Assembly: GCA_008802785.1 (NCBI GenBank)
Contig: VUYT01000009.1
Coordinates: 62,001 to 126,000 of the forward strand
Direction: 5' to 3'
DNA: 64,000 nucleotides
Origin: Symmetrospora coprosmae
Taxonomy: Eukaryota > Basidiomycota > Cystobasidiomycetes > Symmetrosporaceae
Below are positions 1 through 12,100 of the stretch, piece after piece. Position numbers and translations under genes: made by a program. Position 1 is the stretch's first letter. Each line of letters opens with the position of its first letter. The notes under the pieces were generated by a model. That model saw nothing but the letters and a program-made list of their open reading frames with translations. It did not search any database and was not told the DNA's origin.

Positions 1-830
1 CTTCCCGACCGATGCGTCGGGATCCTACGCTTTGGCTTCTCCAGGCGCTCGCCATATTCGATCCTGGCGAGAGTGTGCAGGTTGGTACAGGGCGTTGGCG
101 GGAGGTGACACTGCTTGATTCCGATGATGAGAGTCGATGCGATAAAGTACAGGGCTGGACGCTGAAACGCTGACTGGAAGAGTTGGAATGGGTCGGAAGA
201 GGGTCGGATTGGAGTCGGAGATGGATGTGGATGTAGCAGGTAGAAAGCAGAGCTGCGCTGACCTTTATAGCCCGCTGCGGCCCTGCGAGCCCGTCTCACT
301 GTTGTGCAAGCTGGCCGTCCAGGCGGTGCCGAATCCACATCTGCGGCACCGCCGATTGGCCACCGACAGGATTGGTGACGTGGCGAGCTTCAGAGCCTGC
401 GGATCCCTTTGTAGGTGAGGGCAGATCAAGTGGCAGTGGCAGCTGACGTGCAGGCTCAGTTGGCTGGCTAGGCCTGCTGACGCTAAGGGAGTCTCCGAAC
501 GCGTGTAGGATCAATGAAGTGAGGCTTAAGTTCGCGTTCGCGTTATGGACGCCTCGTCTGCTCTGGTAATCGAAAGGCGAGGTTTCGGATTGCAGCGACG
601 CGCTGTCCAGGTCGGCAGAAATCGCAAAGGGGCAGTACGGGCCTCTCGGTGTTCGCGTATGGGACGTGCATGTTCTTCTGCAGACGCTCCTGTGCGCAAT
701 TACTTTGGCAGTTTTCGATGCGTTCGGAGCAGAGGCAACCCCATCGGAGGCGTCTCCGAGGGTGTCCACGAACGGACTTTATCGATTTCGACATCCTCCA
801 GCTTGCCCTCTCACCCACAACCTGCAAACC
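1..830. other. 5' flank, no gene supported
   Basis: No reading frame here shows a recognisable domain or a consistent exon chain. It probably holds the promoter of the BCAS2 gene that begins at 831. A minus-strand ATG at 55 runs open to the window edge and could be the first exon of a neighbour, but 18 codons are too few to judge. Confidence 0.5.
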
Positions 831-1672
831 ATGGCATCCTCGATAGACGCGCTTCCGTACTACGACACGGACATCGACAGGGTTCCGGGTGCGCATGCGC
901 AGATTAACCAGATGCGACGCTTTCGGGCTGACTTCCGCCTATGCAGGCCTCCGTGAGCGCCTCGAGGCTCAGATCCAGCAGGAGCTGGCATCTACGTCAA
1001 CAAGTAACGTCGACATCTCTTCGCGCATCCCTGCGGAACTACCTCCACTCTTTGCGTCCTCCTCCTTCCTGAGCTCCGAGCTCGAGCGCGTCTCTTCGGG
1101 GTCGAAAGCGACGGGCGGCCTCGATGCAACACGGTACTCTCTGCCCGCACCACCAGCGGGCGCGCCTGCAGAGGCATGGAAGAAGGCGATAGACAATGCG
1201 GGGGCACAGCTCGAGCACCAGCAGATCCGGCTGAGCAACCTCGAGCTTATGCAAAAGTACGCAGGGAACAGCTGGAGGGTCAGCAACTTTCTGATTGAAA
1301 AGGAGATTGAGCGGCTGGGAGCGAGCAGCGAGGAGGTCAGACGGCGGACAGAGGAGATCAACAGGGAGAGGAAGGCCAAGCAGGTGCGTTCACGGCTGAT
1401 GCTGTCGCTGCACTGGTCCGAGCTCCCGCCTGTTCGGCGGAGTCACCTGATTGACGTCCCTCTACCTATCCTCCGATGCACACACGCAGCTCGAAGCAGG
1501 AGACCGGCTATCCTCGCTCGAGTCCCGATGGACGACGCTCGTCTCTGGCAACCTGCAGCTCGAGCTGGCCAACCTGACGCTCGAGATGGAGGTGGACGCG
1601 CTGCGGGAGCGCGAGGAGGAGCTGAAAGGCCATCTCCTCGAGCTGCAGCAGGGTCCGGCCGCCGCGCAATGA
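831..1672 (+). CDS. Pre-mRNA splicing factor BCAS2/SPF27 (Cwf7-type)
   Basis: Exons 831-888, 947-1383 and 1490-1672 join into 225 codons, the same length as human BCAS2. BCAS2/SPF27 is a core subunit of the Prp19/NineTeen complex, which activates the spliceosome in the nucleus. The N-terminus carries the family signature DALPYYD. The centre carries QLEHQQIRLSNLELMQKY, matching the family block around QLEHQ..R..NLELM. The last exon encodes a coiled coil containing SLESRWTTLV. Intron 1 (58 bp) has a CTGAC branch site and joins in phase 1; intron 2 (106 bp) joins in phase 0. Both acceptors restore family-like sequence exactly, so the model is firm. The next gene starts 145 bp downstream on the same strand. 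Confidence 0.93.
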
Positions 1673-1817
1673 TCCGGATGACGTCCATGTACAATCCCTG
1701 CCATGTCCTGCCTTGCCTGCTGTCGTCGCTGCAATGCTATCGTCGTCGACAATGCCCTTGTCCGTGCCCACGCCCCGTGCTCTCTGCTCTGCACCAGATG
1801 CCACCGGACGACGCTGG

Positions 1818-3232
1818 ATGGTTCAGCACTGGGAGCACTCGAGGAGATATGAGTCAGTGCAATGCAGTGCAGTGCACGATCAGATAGCGACGCTCGAGCT
1901 GACGCTGTCGCGGTTCCTCCATCCTCGCCCTCGTCCCCGTCCCCGTCCCTCTGCCGTCCTGACGGCGTCGAATTTGGACTGACCTGACTGCCGGCTGCCT
2001 GCACCGAACGGACGTCGACTGGACCTCGCTATGACCCACGCATGCATCCTCCGACGTGCATATCCACATGCGCTTCCCTGCCCTGATCGCGCAGCTCCTC
2101 CTGGGCCGCCGTCGTCCTCGCCTTCAGCCTGCGCTATCCTACCCCGGTGACGCCGCACATTGTCTCTGTAGACGTCCTCTCGCGCAAGGTCGACCTACAG
2201 AACAACCGCCTATACGCGGACAGAATCATACTCAAGAAGGGAGCAACCTCCGCGCTGCCGAGATGGTTCCCCGTCGGCATGCTGGGCAGGACGGAATCCT
2301 GGGTCTATGAGCGCAGCTGCGTAGACCTGCAGACCGGAGAGATGGAAGTCCTCACGCGCAATCTGGACCATCGGACAGTCATGGATGTGCAGGAGGATCT
2401 ATGGGTCACACGGGATGCGGAGGAGCCAGCAGATGCGTAGGTTTTGGCAGCACTGCAGAGTGTCAGACCGTACATACAGCCCGACCCGGCTGAGAAGCCT
2501 CTAACGACCAGGATCTGACCTCGTACCTCCGTCACTCCTCACAGGACCTCCTTCGGCACTTCCGTCAATGTCACCTCGAGCGCCGGCTTCCAGCTCCTCC
2601 GCTCGCGCATCGAGTCGTTCGGGCTACAGCGATACAAGCTGTCCACAGAGCGCGCACGGTCTCAAATATCCGCTCTGCTCGAGCTCCTCATACACCATCC
2701 CGTACATCGCGCCGGGCTACTGGACGGTTGCCCGCCGCCCTTGAGCGCAATGCTCGCGCCCGCGCTAGGTGAGAGCATCACGCGCTGGGAAGCGACAGCG
2801 AGCGGCTTCAGCGGGCACGGCTTCGACGACGCGCAGAAGGAGCGCTTTGACCCTCCCGACCCGAGCCCGGAGGACGCGCTGCGCCGCCCGACGCCCGCAG
2901 GGTACAGTGTCGGATTGTGGGGCGTCGCAGCGGGCGCGTACCAGGGGACCGCGGATTGGGCGAGAGAGAAGCGTACCATAGGCGTGCAACGCGTCAGCGA
3001 AGGATTCAAGAACGCGAGGGCAAAGTGGTTTGGGTGGAGACTGCAGATGAAGCAGGTCGAGCACGACGAGGTGGTGCCAGGCCGTCAACGGCAAGAGCCA
3101 GTGAGAGATGCGACAAACGGCCCACAAGCTGGCAAGCCGACGTCTCAAATACACGAGGACCAAGAAGAGCAGCCCAGCACCCGGAAATGCAAGTCCTGGG
3201 TGTGGGAGTGGTGCCGCAACAAGCCCTCGTGA
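1818..3232 (+). CDS. PRELI/MSF1 (Ups-like) domain protein with long C-terminal extension
   Basis: Exons 1818-1852, 2095-2436 and 2545-3232 give 354 codons. PRELI/Ups proteins shuttle phospholipids across the mitochondrial intermembrane space, usually with a small Mdm35/TRIAP1 partner. The first exon is short and ends in phase 2. It supplies MVQHWEHSRRY, which fits the family N-terminus (M-x-x-W-x-x-x-H/R-x-Y). It is followed by LRYPTPVTPHIVSVDVLSR, the RYPNP..HV..VDVL.R block. Later blocks are ESWVYERSCVD, LTRNLDH and SFGTSVNVTSSAGF. The PRELI domain fills about residues 1-175. The remaining 180 or so residues are basic and Pro/Arg-rich, which is unusual for a family normally 170-200 residues long. 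Intron 1 (242 bp) is long for this genome, and its exact donor is the least certain point. Confidence 0.85.
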
Positions 3233-3446
3233 GGGCGCTTGTGGCCACCAGATCAGGTCGAGCTCGGTCGTCTTATCATGCGCGAAGTTCTGCTCTGTCG
3301 TTGCCGTAGTGTTGTTGTATCTGTAACGGCATTGACGCGCAAAGAGGCTTGGCATGCGCCCATACGCAAAGCGCTCGCACGAGTACGATATCGCCGCCTG
3401 ATCATCCGGGTGACTGTCGCAAGAGAGACTGCTATGCCCTTTACTG

Positions 3447-4950
3447 CTACATCTTCGCACCTTTGCCGCTCGTGTGCAGTCCTAGCAGACCCCTGATCTC
3501 GTCCGTCTGAAAGTGTTTATCCATATCGTCCGCCAACGTCTGTGCCGCTTCGAGCGCGAGGAAGTGTCCGCCCTTCTTTAGCACCCTCCATGCGCGAATG
3601 TCCTTCAGCTGCAGCTCGAATGCCTTTTTGGCGGGCTGTGATAGGGATGGACAAGCATCAGCTAAGCATCAACCCACCAGCAGAGAGGCGAAGCGCACCC
3701 AATGGATCTCGTATGGACCACAACCGAATGCGACAGGTTGGGTGATTTCGGTCTTCTCGAGCAGATCTCCCTCCTCTCGCGTACCGGACCGCCTGTCGTA
3801 ATAAAGCCAGAAGGAGGATGTGATGTTCCCCGTGAACCAGTAGAGCATGCAGTTCGCAATGACCTTGTCAGTGGACGCGTGTGTCTCGGGCGAGGACCAG
3901 CGGTACATTTTCTCGCCGATGTAGATGATGAGGGAGAGGGGCGAGCAGGCGAGTGCGGCGCCGAGGGTGTAAGGAGTCGTGCCTTGGATCTCTTGGTATG
4001 CTTGACCCTTGCGCTTGAACTCCTGCAGTCGTGCAATACCCCGTTGCTCGAGATCGGTTAGCTCGCCGGTACCGTCTGGCTTGGAGGTGGTCCCGCTGAA
4101 GTAGTTAAGGTCTAACGGTACCGGATGTCAGCTACAGCACTGACGCTGGGGCCAGATGCACTCACGCAACGCTTTGACATTATCTGGGAACAGCTGTGCT
4201 GTCCGTCGCGTGAGCATCGAGCCCTGAACGTGCCGGGGCATCAGCCGCACGCATTGAAGGAGAACGGATTGCGCCAGCCCAACCCACCCAGTCTCCTCCC
4301 TGAGTGACATACTTGTCATACCCAAGCGACAGCATGATGGCATTGAAGCACGTCGCGGTCTTCGTGTAGTTCCATGGCGAGCCACCTTCAGTCTTCGCCG
4401 CGCGCTTCGGTGCGTCCGAGAAGGCGTATCCCGGGATGGACGGCATGACGATGCTGTAGCCTCGGTCAGAGAGTAGCTTTGAGATCTCTTCGAACTCCAA
4501 AAAGGAGCCAGGCCAGCCATGGACCAGGAGTAGGGGGATGGGCTGCCTGCCATCGGTCGCAGGCGACTCGCGGTGGACGAAGTGGACGGTGAGGTCGCCT
4601 TGATCGGGGATGCCAGAGACTCTGAGCTGCATGATTGGACTGTCAGCTTCTTGCGTTCCGGTCTTTCGGCGTCGCCGTGATGTACCTACCTTGTAGTGTC
4701 TGCCCATCTGCTTGATCTTTTCGGCCCACTCGCTCCACTCAAAGCCGCTCTGAACGCGCTCCACGAGCTGCTTCGTTATGCTCGCGGGCAAGCCGTACGT
4801 GAAGTCATCCTGGTCCCTGTCAAAGGCGTTGCTGAGGACATTGCCGTAGAACGAGCTCAGGTCGGTTGCCTGGGCTATCTTGCGGACTGCATCAAAATCA
4901 TAGTCCGGAACGGCGAAAGGCTCTGGCTTTCCGAAAGTAATTCCCTGCAT
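3447..4950 (-). CDS. Epoxide hydrolase, microsomal/EHN type
   Basis: Five exons (4950-4690, 4626-4288, 4223-4166, 4111-3678, 3635-3447) give 426 codons; introns are 42-64 bp. The protein is an alpha/beta-hydrolase with an N-terminal EHN domain (about residues 10-110). It would open epoxides to diols through an ester intermediate. The oxyanion motif HGWPGS lies at about 123-128. The nucleophile is the Asp in GGDWGS (about 199), split by intron 2. HLNYF follows the cap, and the catalytic His sits in GGHF (about 388). All catalytic motifs are present. The start is the ATG that gives MQGITFGKPEPF. An open stretch continues upstream in another frame (QWDHLRTTSFPKHDN at about 5150-5245), so an extra 5' exon cannot be excluded. 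No signal peptide is seen. Confidence 0.9.
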
Positions 4951-5366
4951 GTCGAAAGGTTGGATGCTGCAGACAGAAAAGCGATGAACAGTCGAGGAAT
5001 GCGCAAGGAGAGCTCGAGAGCTCGAGAGCTTGGGAACCTCCACGACGTCCGGCTACGGGAAGGCGCCGGCGCTTCTCCGAGGCGGAAATAGGGGGTGGCA
5101 AAGCCCTTCTCCACCTGGGGAGCCATGCAGGGAGATCCCGCGTTGTAATCCCGCTTAATCAGATCAGGGACCCACGGAGCGGCAATGACCACACGATTGT
5201 CGTGCTTTGGGAAGGAAGTCGTGCGGAGATGGTCCCACTGACAGCGGCTGCCTTCCCTATTCTAGAGATGCCCGCTTCTCTCTTCCGTTCGACACTTTTA
5301 CCGTCCCAAGTCCATCCTCTTTACGCGTCACTCATGATCAGGGCGCAGTGCTCATTCCACGCAATA
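4951..5366. other. Intergenic region between divergent genes
   Basis: This probably holds the shared promoter of the minus-strand epoxide hydrolase and the plus-strand secreted protein. The minus strand is open from about 5250 to 5100 (reading DNRVVIAAPWVPDL) behind a CAG acceptor-like site. It could be an unannotated 5' exon, but I cannot assign it. Confidence 0.4.
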
Positions 5367-6667
5367 ATGACCATCATGACCATCCTCACCAAGGCGCTCC
5401 TGGCCCTCCCTCATCTAGCAGTCCTGATATCCGGAGTCCCTCTCCCTCTCCCTCAGGCGGGCGGCTCGGGCAGTGAGTCTTTGCAATCGTTCTCCACGAC
5501 GTCAGGAAAGTCGATAGCGTTCTCACGGAAAGAAGCACGCCTCCCCCGAAACAGGCTGCGACTCGTCCTGCCTGGACCTCGCTCAGGCGGCTCTGAGCTG
5601 CCAGAACGAACCCGCTTCACGCGCCCGTAAGTCGCCCCAGTGATAGACGCCTACATCCGGGAAGTTGACACTACCGATGTCTCAGTCAGCTGCCTCTGCT
5701 CCGCTGCCGATTTTGTGACGGCCGGACAGGCTTGCATCTCGTGCGGCGGAGGGAACGTCTTCCCGGGCGGCACAGGACTTGACTCGGTGGGGTTGGCCAT
5801 TGAAGCGTGAGCCTCTGAAACAACCCGCATCCATCGCGGATGAGATGCACCAGCTGACGAAGCCCTGTTACTTCCGTGCACGCAGCTGCGGTGGCACGAC
5901 GACCGGCCTTACTCAGAGCTCCGGCGCTGTCGTGACGTCCAACGCTGGCGGAACCTCAGCTGCCGGAGGCGGGTTGCGTGTTACCGAGGCATTCACCGTG
6001 CCCATTACCGTCTCCGCCTGGGCGCCTGAAGGCTTTAGCCCTAGTTTGACCTATCTCATTGAGGAGACGGGCGGCGCCAACACAACCCTCGAGAACATCA
6101 GGACGTCCACGGTCACTCGCGCGACCGTCACTTTCACAGCTACTGTCACCAGTGAGCACTACCATCTTCGCGTCTGGTGATACGGAACTGACGAAATGCG
6201 CTTGGCAGACGAGTTCGTCCTCGGTCCTTCCGCCATCGTTCAGTACCAGGGTAACGATGGATTCGACGGTGAGCTCTCAGCTCTGCCGGACTTCCCGCCG
6301 TGGAAAAGTGTCGCTGATGTGCAGTCGCACCCTTCCAGACATCACCTACTGCACCTTTGAAGGCAATGCTACGGCCACCGCGGGTGGCGCTAGCAACGGG
6401 ACCGTCGCTGAATGCGTCCAATATGAGTTTGCTGGCGCATCCCTGACGCTGCAGGAGACGTTCACCTTGACTGGCGCCACGTCCGCCTGGGTAGCCTACC
6501 CGGTGCCGACCGGTCAGTCCGTTACTGGCGATGCTCTCGGGAGCAGATTGGCGGACATCGAGACGGCACCTACGGCGGCTCCCAGCGCTACAATCGGAGC
6601 TGGAACGATTGCGGGAGGAGGACTTGTCAGTGCTGCAACGGGAACGCCGTCAGCAAGCAGCGGTTGA
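5367..6667 (+). CDS. Predicted secreted Cys-rich protein, function unknown
   Basis: Six exons (5367-5472, 5555-5626, 5686-5806, 5886-6151, 6209-6268, 6339-6667) close in phase to 317 codons. The N-terminus (MTIMTILTKALLALPHLAVL) looks like a signal peptide. It is followed by a Cys module with CDSSC, then LSCQN, CLCSAAD and ACISCGG. This resembles the spaced-Cys domains of many secreted basidiomycete proteins. A Gly/Ser/Thr/Ala-rich stretch follows, then a second Cys pair (ITYC ... AECVQYEF) and a low-complexity Ala/Ser/Gly tail. I see no hydrophobic GPI-addition tail. The nearest ATG before the hydrophobic stretch was taken as start; an in-frame ATG at 5334 is an alternative. The acceptor of intron 5 was chosen by phase (6338). 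Confidence 0.72.
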
Positions 6668-7101
6668 GGAGGATGAACGTGAGCTTAAAGGAGAAGAAGA
6701 CAAGCGTGAGTGGTGCTCTCAAGATCACAAGGCCAGAAGATGGGGAAAGGACAGGCGTAAGGTGTCGACGGTTGTAAGGGGCTTTCTTGTGCGATCAGGT
6801 CAATTTGTGCTCTCTATGGTCCATGCTACTTTCGCTCGAATCTGCCCGCTTGCTGCGCTCCATCATGGCTTTGAGGCGCTTCCGTTCCCCAGCTCTTGCA
6901 TCTTCTCCATTTCTTCTGTGCTACGTGCGCCTTTACCGTCCTAGCACTTCGGCGGGGGCGGGCATCCCCTACCTACTTCTGCCTCTTTTATTGTCGTCTT
7001 GTTGTCTCTTTCCCTCCTTCTTCGCGCGTGATGAGCTTGTGTCTTTCCTCTTCTGTACGGAGATGGAAGTCGCTCTGCATCTCCTGTTCGACTTTGCATC
7101 T
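6668..7101. other. Pyrimidine-rich intergenic region between converging genes
   Basis: This should contain the 3' ends of the secreted-protein gene and of the minus-strand F-box-like gene. The plus strand is rich in CT runs (about 6890-7060). I see no coding signal. Confidence 0.4.
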
Positions 7102-8185
7102 TCATGCTTGTGTGCCCGTACCTGCTCGCCCGGACTTGCTTGCTTTTGCAGGCTTTCGCAGTTCCGCCACCTCGGATTCGAGTCGATAGAGGTGTACCCA
7201 TTCGAGCAGAGGCGACGTGATTGGGATGAAAGTAGAGACGTCGCTGTCGAGGAGCCTATCTATGGTAGTCATGTCCATTTCCACCTCGTCGATGTCCATC
7301 CAGGGGTCGAAACGTTTGAGGAAACTTGCGGCATAGTCCAGAGTAAGTAGGACTGGCGTATGAAGGCGGGAGACGAGCTTGACGTAGGTGTAGAGGGTGA
7401 CCTCGAACTCCGCCACATCTGTCGACCTGCAGATGAGCGACTCGAGTGAAGGAAGCGTGAGAGGCCCAATCTGACCGAGGTCATCCGATGTACATTTGAC
7501 ATCGATCAGATAGAGATGGGCTAGCTGGCTGAAGCCGACCAGGAGCTCGAGGTGGCCGCGAGTCGTGGCGGCTTTCTGAATGCATAGGTGGGCCACGTGC
7601 GCTACGTACGGGCCCATCGCCAAGTTGAGCTGGCCGTCATCTCCTGCTTTCAGGCGACATCCGATGTCGACGTGGCAGAGCCTGTCGCTCGCTGAGACAG
7701 GAAGGATCGATTCCAGCAGACGCTTCGCTGTGGGAGTGGTGACCGGCGTGCCGAAGTAGAGGGTCTGTAGCTGAGGGAAGGTATCGAGTAGAGTTGGGGA
7801 GAAGATCGAAGCGACCTCCTTGTAGATGCCTTCGGATGATTCGACTGTTTCCTTCTCGATGTTCTCGACGTTTACTCGTGCCCGCTGGACGTAGCGTGCA
7901 ACGTTCAGTTTCTGCAGGCCTTTGATTTTGGATTTGGTGTTGGCGACGTCGTCGAGGAGAAAGGTGACTCCGGTAGCTCGGTAGATGAGCGGCAGGCTGA
8001 GACCAGAGGGTTTGCGCGGTGCCGATTCGAAATGTCAGCTTACTGACCTCCATCTCTCTGTGACATAGCGGTAGGCTTTACCTCCTCTCTCGCCACTCTC
8101 TGCTGCAAAGGGAGACATTCTTGAGGTCTAGGATATCGACATGTCGCAGGACTGCGAATTTGATATCCTCGTGATTGGGAAACAT
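7102..8185 (-). CDS. F-box-like / leucine-rich protein
   Basis: Exons 8185-8082 and 7996-7102 join in phase 2 across an 85-bp intron to give 332 codons. The N-terminus MFPNHEDIKFAVLRHVDILD, followed by LKNVSLCSREW, has the spacing of an F-box (hydrophobic-x-x-hydrophobic, then DL.N.SL.S..W). The rest contains scattered leucine-rich segments such as LAHLYLIDVKC and LTLPSLESLICRS. F-box proteins usually recruit substrates to SCF ubiquitin ligases through Skp1. The same architecture recurs at 33.3-37.3 kb, but sequence similarity between the two groups is weak by eye. The F-box lacks the usual LP start, so the label is partly inferred. Confidence 0.65.
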
Positions 8186-8271
8186 GACGGGTGACTCTGT
8201 TTTGGGTACCTTCCAGGTGTGTGTGTATGCGGATGCTCTGCTTGGAAGGGATTAGTGTCGAAGTTGTGGGC

Positions 8272-8443
8272 GAAAGAGAGAGAGAAGAGAAGGAGGAGGG
8301 AGGGAGGGAAAGGAGGGAAGAAGGGAAGAAGGGCGACCGGAAGTGTCAGGAAGGGAGGAAGGAGGGATGGAGGGACGGAGGGAGGAAGGCAGGAAGGCAG
8401 GAAGGCAGGAAGGCAGGAAGGAAGGAAGGAAAGAAGGGGGAAA
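8272..8443 (+). repeat. Purine-only low-complexity tract (GGGA/GGAA/GGCAGGAA units)
   Basis: About 170 bases are almost all purine on the plus strand. They contain runs of GGGA, GGAGGGA and, near the end, four tandem AGGCAGGA-type units. Such tracts can form triplex or G-rich structures and expand by slippage. The open frame across the tract is a by-product of the missing pyrimidines. The tract lies just upstream of the F-box-like gene start at 8185. Confidence 0.9.
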
Positions 8444-9192
8444 GATTCGGCTTTGAGGTAGGCCGGAGTGGCGATGATATGTAGATACGGAGGGAGAAAG
8501 GAAGGGGAAGCGAGGGAGCAAAGTGGAGCAGTGCATGTTGGATATACGGGTTCATAGCGTCTATCGAGAGCCGCCTGATTGCACGAGGCGTATGATCAGT
8601 GCGTAGTACATACATGTAGGCCTCTTTCGCTCTCGACTCGCATTTCCGCCATCATCATTGCCATCCACCTCCGCATCCTGTACGGACTCGCTGAACACGT
8701 CACGTCGAAGCGTCTCTCTGTCCCACTGGCTGGATCTGTACCATCGCAATTCATCTGGGCCGACTGTGGTGGAACTGCTTGCGACCTCCGTTCGCCCTCA
8801 GGGTTCGTTGGATCCGCACGAGCAAGAGTACCCAGCAGGCTGACGCGTATGTGTGCGCCCCTGTGCATTCGTGCAGATCGTCACTGCTGCATTGTCTGCG
8901 CCGCCGTTGCTGCCCTTGGTCGACGAAAGCCAGAGAGCCATCCCATCCCATCCCATCACATCCACCGAACTGGTCGGCTCCGCCACCGACATCCAGTCAA
9001 ATAGCCAGCAGCAGACATCCTGAGCCACCTTACGACAGCGACACATCGTGGTACACGCCGTCGTAACGCTCCAGGCTGTCAGCCACGTCCGTGGGCGGTG
9101 TTGGTTGGGCGTTTGAAGCTGGAGAGCATCAAAAGTTGGGAGTCTGACAATAACCACCCAAAGGCTGCACAGCACGCAGAAGCTAGGCAGCC
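8444..9192. other. Intergenic region upstream of SET2
   Basis: No coding frame is supported. A short CCATC-type repeat lies at about 8938-8962. The promoter of SET2 should be in the right half. Confidence 0.4.
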
Positions 9193-12100
9193 ATGGAGGT
9201 CGGTGAAAGTAAGAGCACCACTGTGAAGGAGGAGGATACGTCCTCGCTGTCAGGCAGGCCGGAAGGGCAGAGCGACCCGGGAGGCTCGTTTGGCCTTTGG
9301 AAGCAGGAGGACGACCACAACATGGGCGATGCCGCCGCGAGCGTGACGCTGCCTGCACTAGGTGACCCTCACAGTGAAGACACAAAGCCTGTTCTCCCTT
9401 CCCCTGCCAAAGAAGCGACACCGAACAGCCTGCATCCGCAGATTCCGGATCTCGCGCCGCCACCGCAGCCGCCCGCGCAAGTCGACCCAGACCTTTTCCT
9501 CAGCTTCCAGACAGAGGAGGACAAGAAGGTCAAGATGGAGCAGGAGGAGAGCAGCACGAACGATGGGCCTAGGCGGAGTGGGCGCGTACAGCCTGCTCGG
9601 AACGGTCTCGGCCGCAGTCAGGGCTCGGCACGCAAGCTCGAGTCGCCAGACGAGGCTGCTGGCAATGGCGACCGGAAACCGGCAACACGGGCAAAGAAGG
9701 AAGAGGATGACATGGATGAAGATATTGCATCGGGCAGGAGTGATAGCGAAGACGAGAAGCCTGAAGCCTCGATGCGCAAGCCGGGCCAGCCCGTGTCAAT
9801 AGCGCATTTGCCCGTGGCGACCGAGGAGGTGGGCAAGCTACATCTGCGGTCCATGGTTCCCGGGACCTCTTACTGACGCAATGCCCCTACTTTACACAGG
9901 CCATGGCAACGTATGAAGAACTCGAATTCTCCTGGTACCAGAACAAATCGCTCGGAAGAACACGGCAGCAGGAGGACGCCATGGTCTGCGATTGCCGCTA
10001 TGATCCAGGTGCGTTCTTGCAACTTGGGTATCCACCGCACACGTCTGGCTAAGTCTTGCTCGTCTCTCACAGAAACGGACGACATCGACGCCGCATGTGG
10101 TGAACACTCTGGCTGCATCAACCGGCTCACCCAAGTCGAATGCGTCGCCAGCGAGTGCCGGTGCGGGCCACACTGCCAGAACCAGAGCTTCCAGAAGCGC
10201 GAGTTCGGACCCGTCGAGATCGTTCAAACGGAGAAGAAGGGCTTTGGCATGCGCGCCACCGCCGACATTGCGCGAGATACCTTTATCTACGAATACGTTG
10301 GCGATGTGATTGGCGAGAAGAAGTTCACGCAGCGTATGCAGGAGTACTACGACGAAGGCGTCATCCACTTCTACTTTATGATGCTGCAGAAGGATGAGGT
10401 GGGTCGAATGCCGGATCTCGCCTCGATCGATGGAACGAGCTGATCCGTACGGCCCTGCAGTTCATCGATGCGACCAAGCGCGGTGGAAAAGGACGCTTCT
10501 TCAATCACTCATGCGCTCCAAATTGCTACGTTGCGAAATGGGTCGTCGGCCGCAAGCTACGCATGGGCATCTTCGCCAAGCGTTTCATCGAAGCCAACGA
10601 AGAGCTCACCTTCAATTACAACGTCGACCGCTACGGACATGAAGCGCAAGAGTGCTTTTGCGGCGAGCCCAACTGCGTCGGCTATATCGGCGGCAAGACG
10701 CAGACCGACATCGGAGGGATGGACGACCTATTCCTGGACGCACTTGGCATCACGGACGAAGTCGAGGCCATGCAGCTCAAGGGGTCAAAGAAGAAGAAGG
10801 GGCGCAAGCTCGACGAGGACTTCAACCCGACAATGACGCAGATCGCTATCGACGATGTACCAAAGGTGTCATCTGCCATCCGTCAAGCAACGGGCAACAA
10901 GCGCATCATATCCAAGCTGCTCGCCAGGATCCTCTTGACGGAGGACACGGTTGTCCAGCGGCAGATCATGCGACTGCACGGTTTCAGCATGATGAGCACG
11001 GTCCTGCACGAATCTGGAGACGATAACGAGATCGTCATTGCGGTGAGTTGCCAGCTGCTTGTACAGATGCTGCTTCAATTCTTGCTGATTTTCCTTTACC
11101 ACCCTAGGTTCTTGGAGTTCTCGCCAAATGGCCGCTCATTACCAAGAACAAGCTGCAATCTACCAATATGGAGTCGGTGGTTCAGGGACTCGCCGAGAAC
11201 GAGAAGGAACCCACCATATCTGAACCAGCCAAGCAGCTCTTGGAGCTATGGCAAGGTCTCAGCATCGGCTACCGCATCCCGAAAGCGATCAGGGAGACCA
11301 TTGTCGAGTCGGACGAAGTCAAGCGTCAGCGTGAAGCGGCCGTTGCGGAGTTCGAAAAGAGCAGACGGCAGCAAGCGCTCGAGGATGAAAAGGAAGAGGA
11401 GGAGCGGCGACTCGAGCGCGAGCGATGGAGGGTGGCAAGGCTCATTCAGACACGGCTGATGCAGGCGAAGCCGATCACACCGCGCATCGAGCCTGCCAAG
11501 CTCCCTCCGCCCAACTGGCAGTTCTACCCGAATGGACCCCAGGCACAATTCGCTCAGCCGCCTCCGCAGTACATCTGCCTCCTCACCAAGCTCGTCAGCA
11601 AAGAGTACCCCTCGGTGCACGTCCAGCAATCCGAGGCGCTCAAATACAAGCAGGCCAACACGGTCAATGTCAACGATGTCATCGCCAAAGCGGTAGCTGA
11701 AGCGGAGGAGAAGGCGGCATTGGAAGCGCGCAACGCTGCGGCAGTCATCGAGGCTGCAGAAGCGGCCAAGAAGGCGAAGCGCGACCTGAAGGAGAAAACC
11801 TCGCGCGAGAAGAAGCTTTATCGACTCTTCAGTACGGTGGTCGTTACCACAATGAGCAAGTACAAAAAGTACCTCGATTCTGACCAGTTCAAGCGTCGAG
11901 CCAAGGAAGTCTGTGACATCATGTGCGAGAAGGAACGCAAGTCGGCGCATTACGCGACCGAGAAGTACGATTCCTTGTCGCCAGAGAAGGAGGCGAAGAT
12001 CAAGAAATACGTCAAGGATTTCATCACGAAGGTGGGTTGGCACGGCGTTGGGGTTGGGGCTGCCTTCTAAGGTGTCATGGTGACTTGATCGCCTCCCTTG

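Noticed and set aside
4951-5245. An extra 5' exon of the epoxide hydrolase (QWDHLRTTSFPKHDN...)
   Set aside because: The stretch is open, but no donor gave a clearly better junction than starting at the ATG at 4950, and the family does not require it.
8191-8536. Gly/Arg- and Pro/Ser-rich frames over the purine tract
   Set aside because: They arise because an all-purine (or all-pyrimidine) strand cannot form stops; the composition is pure repeat.
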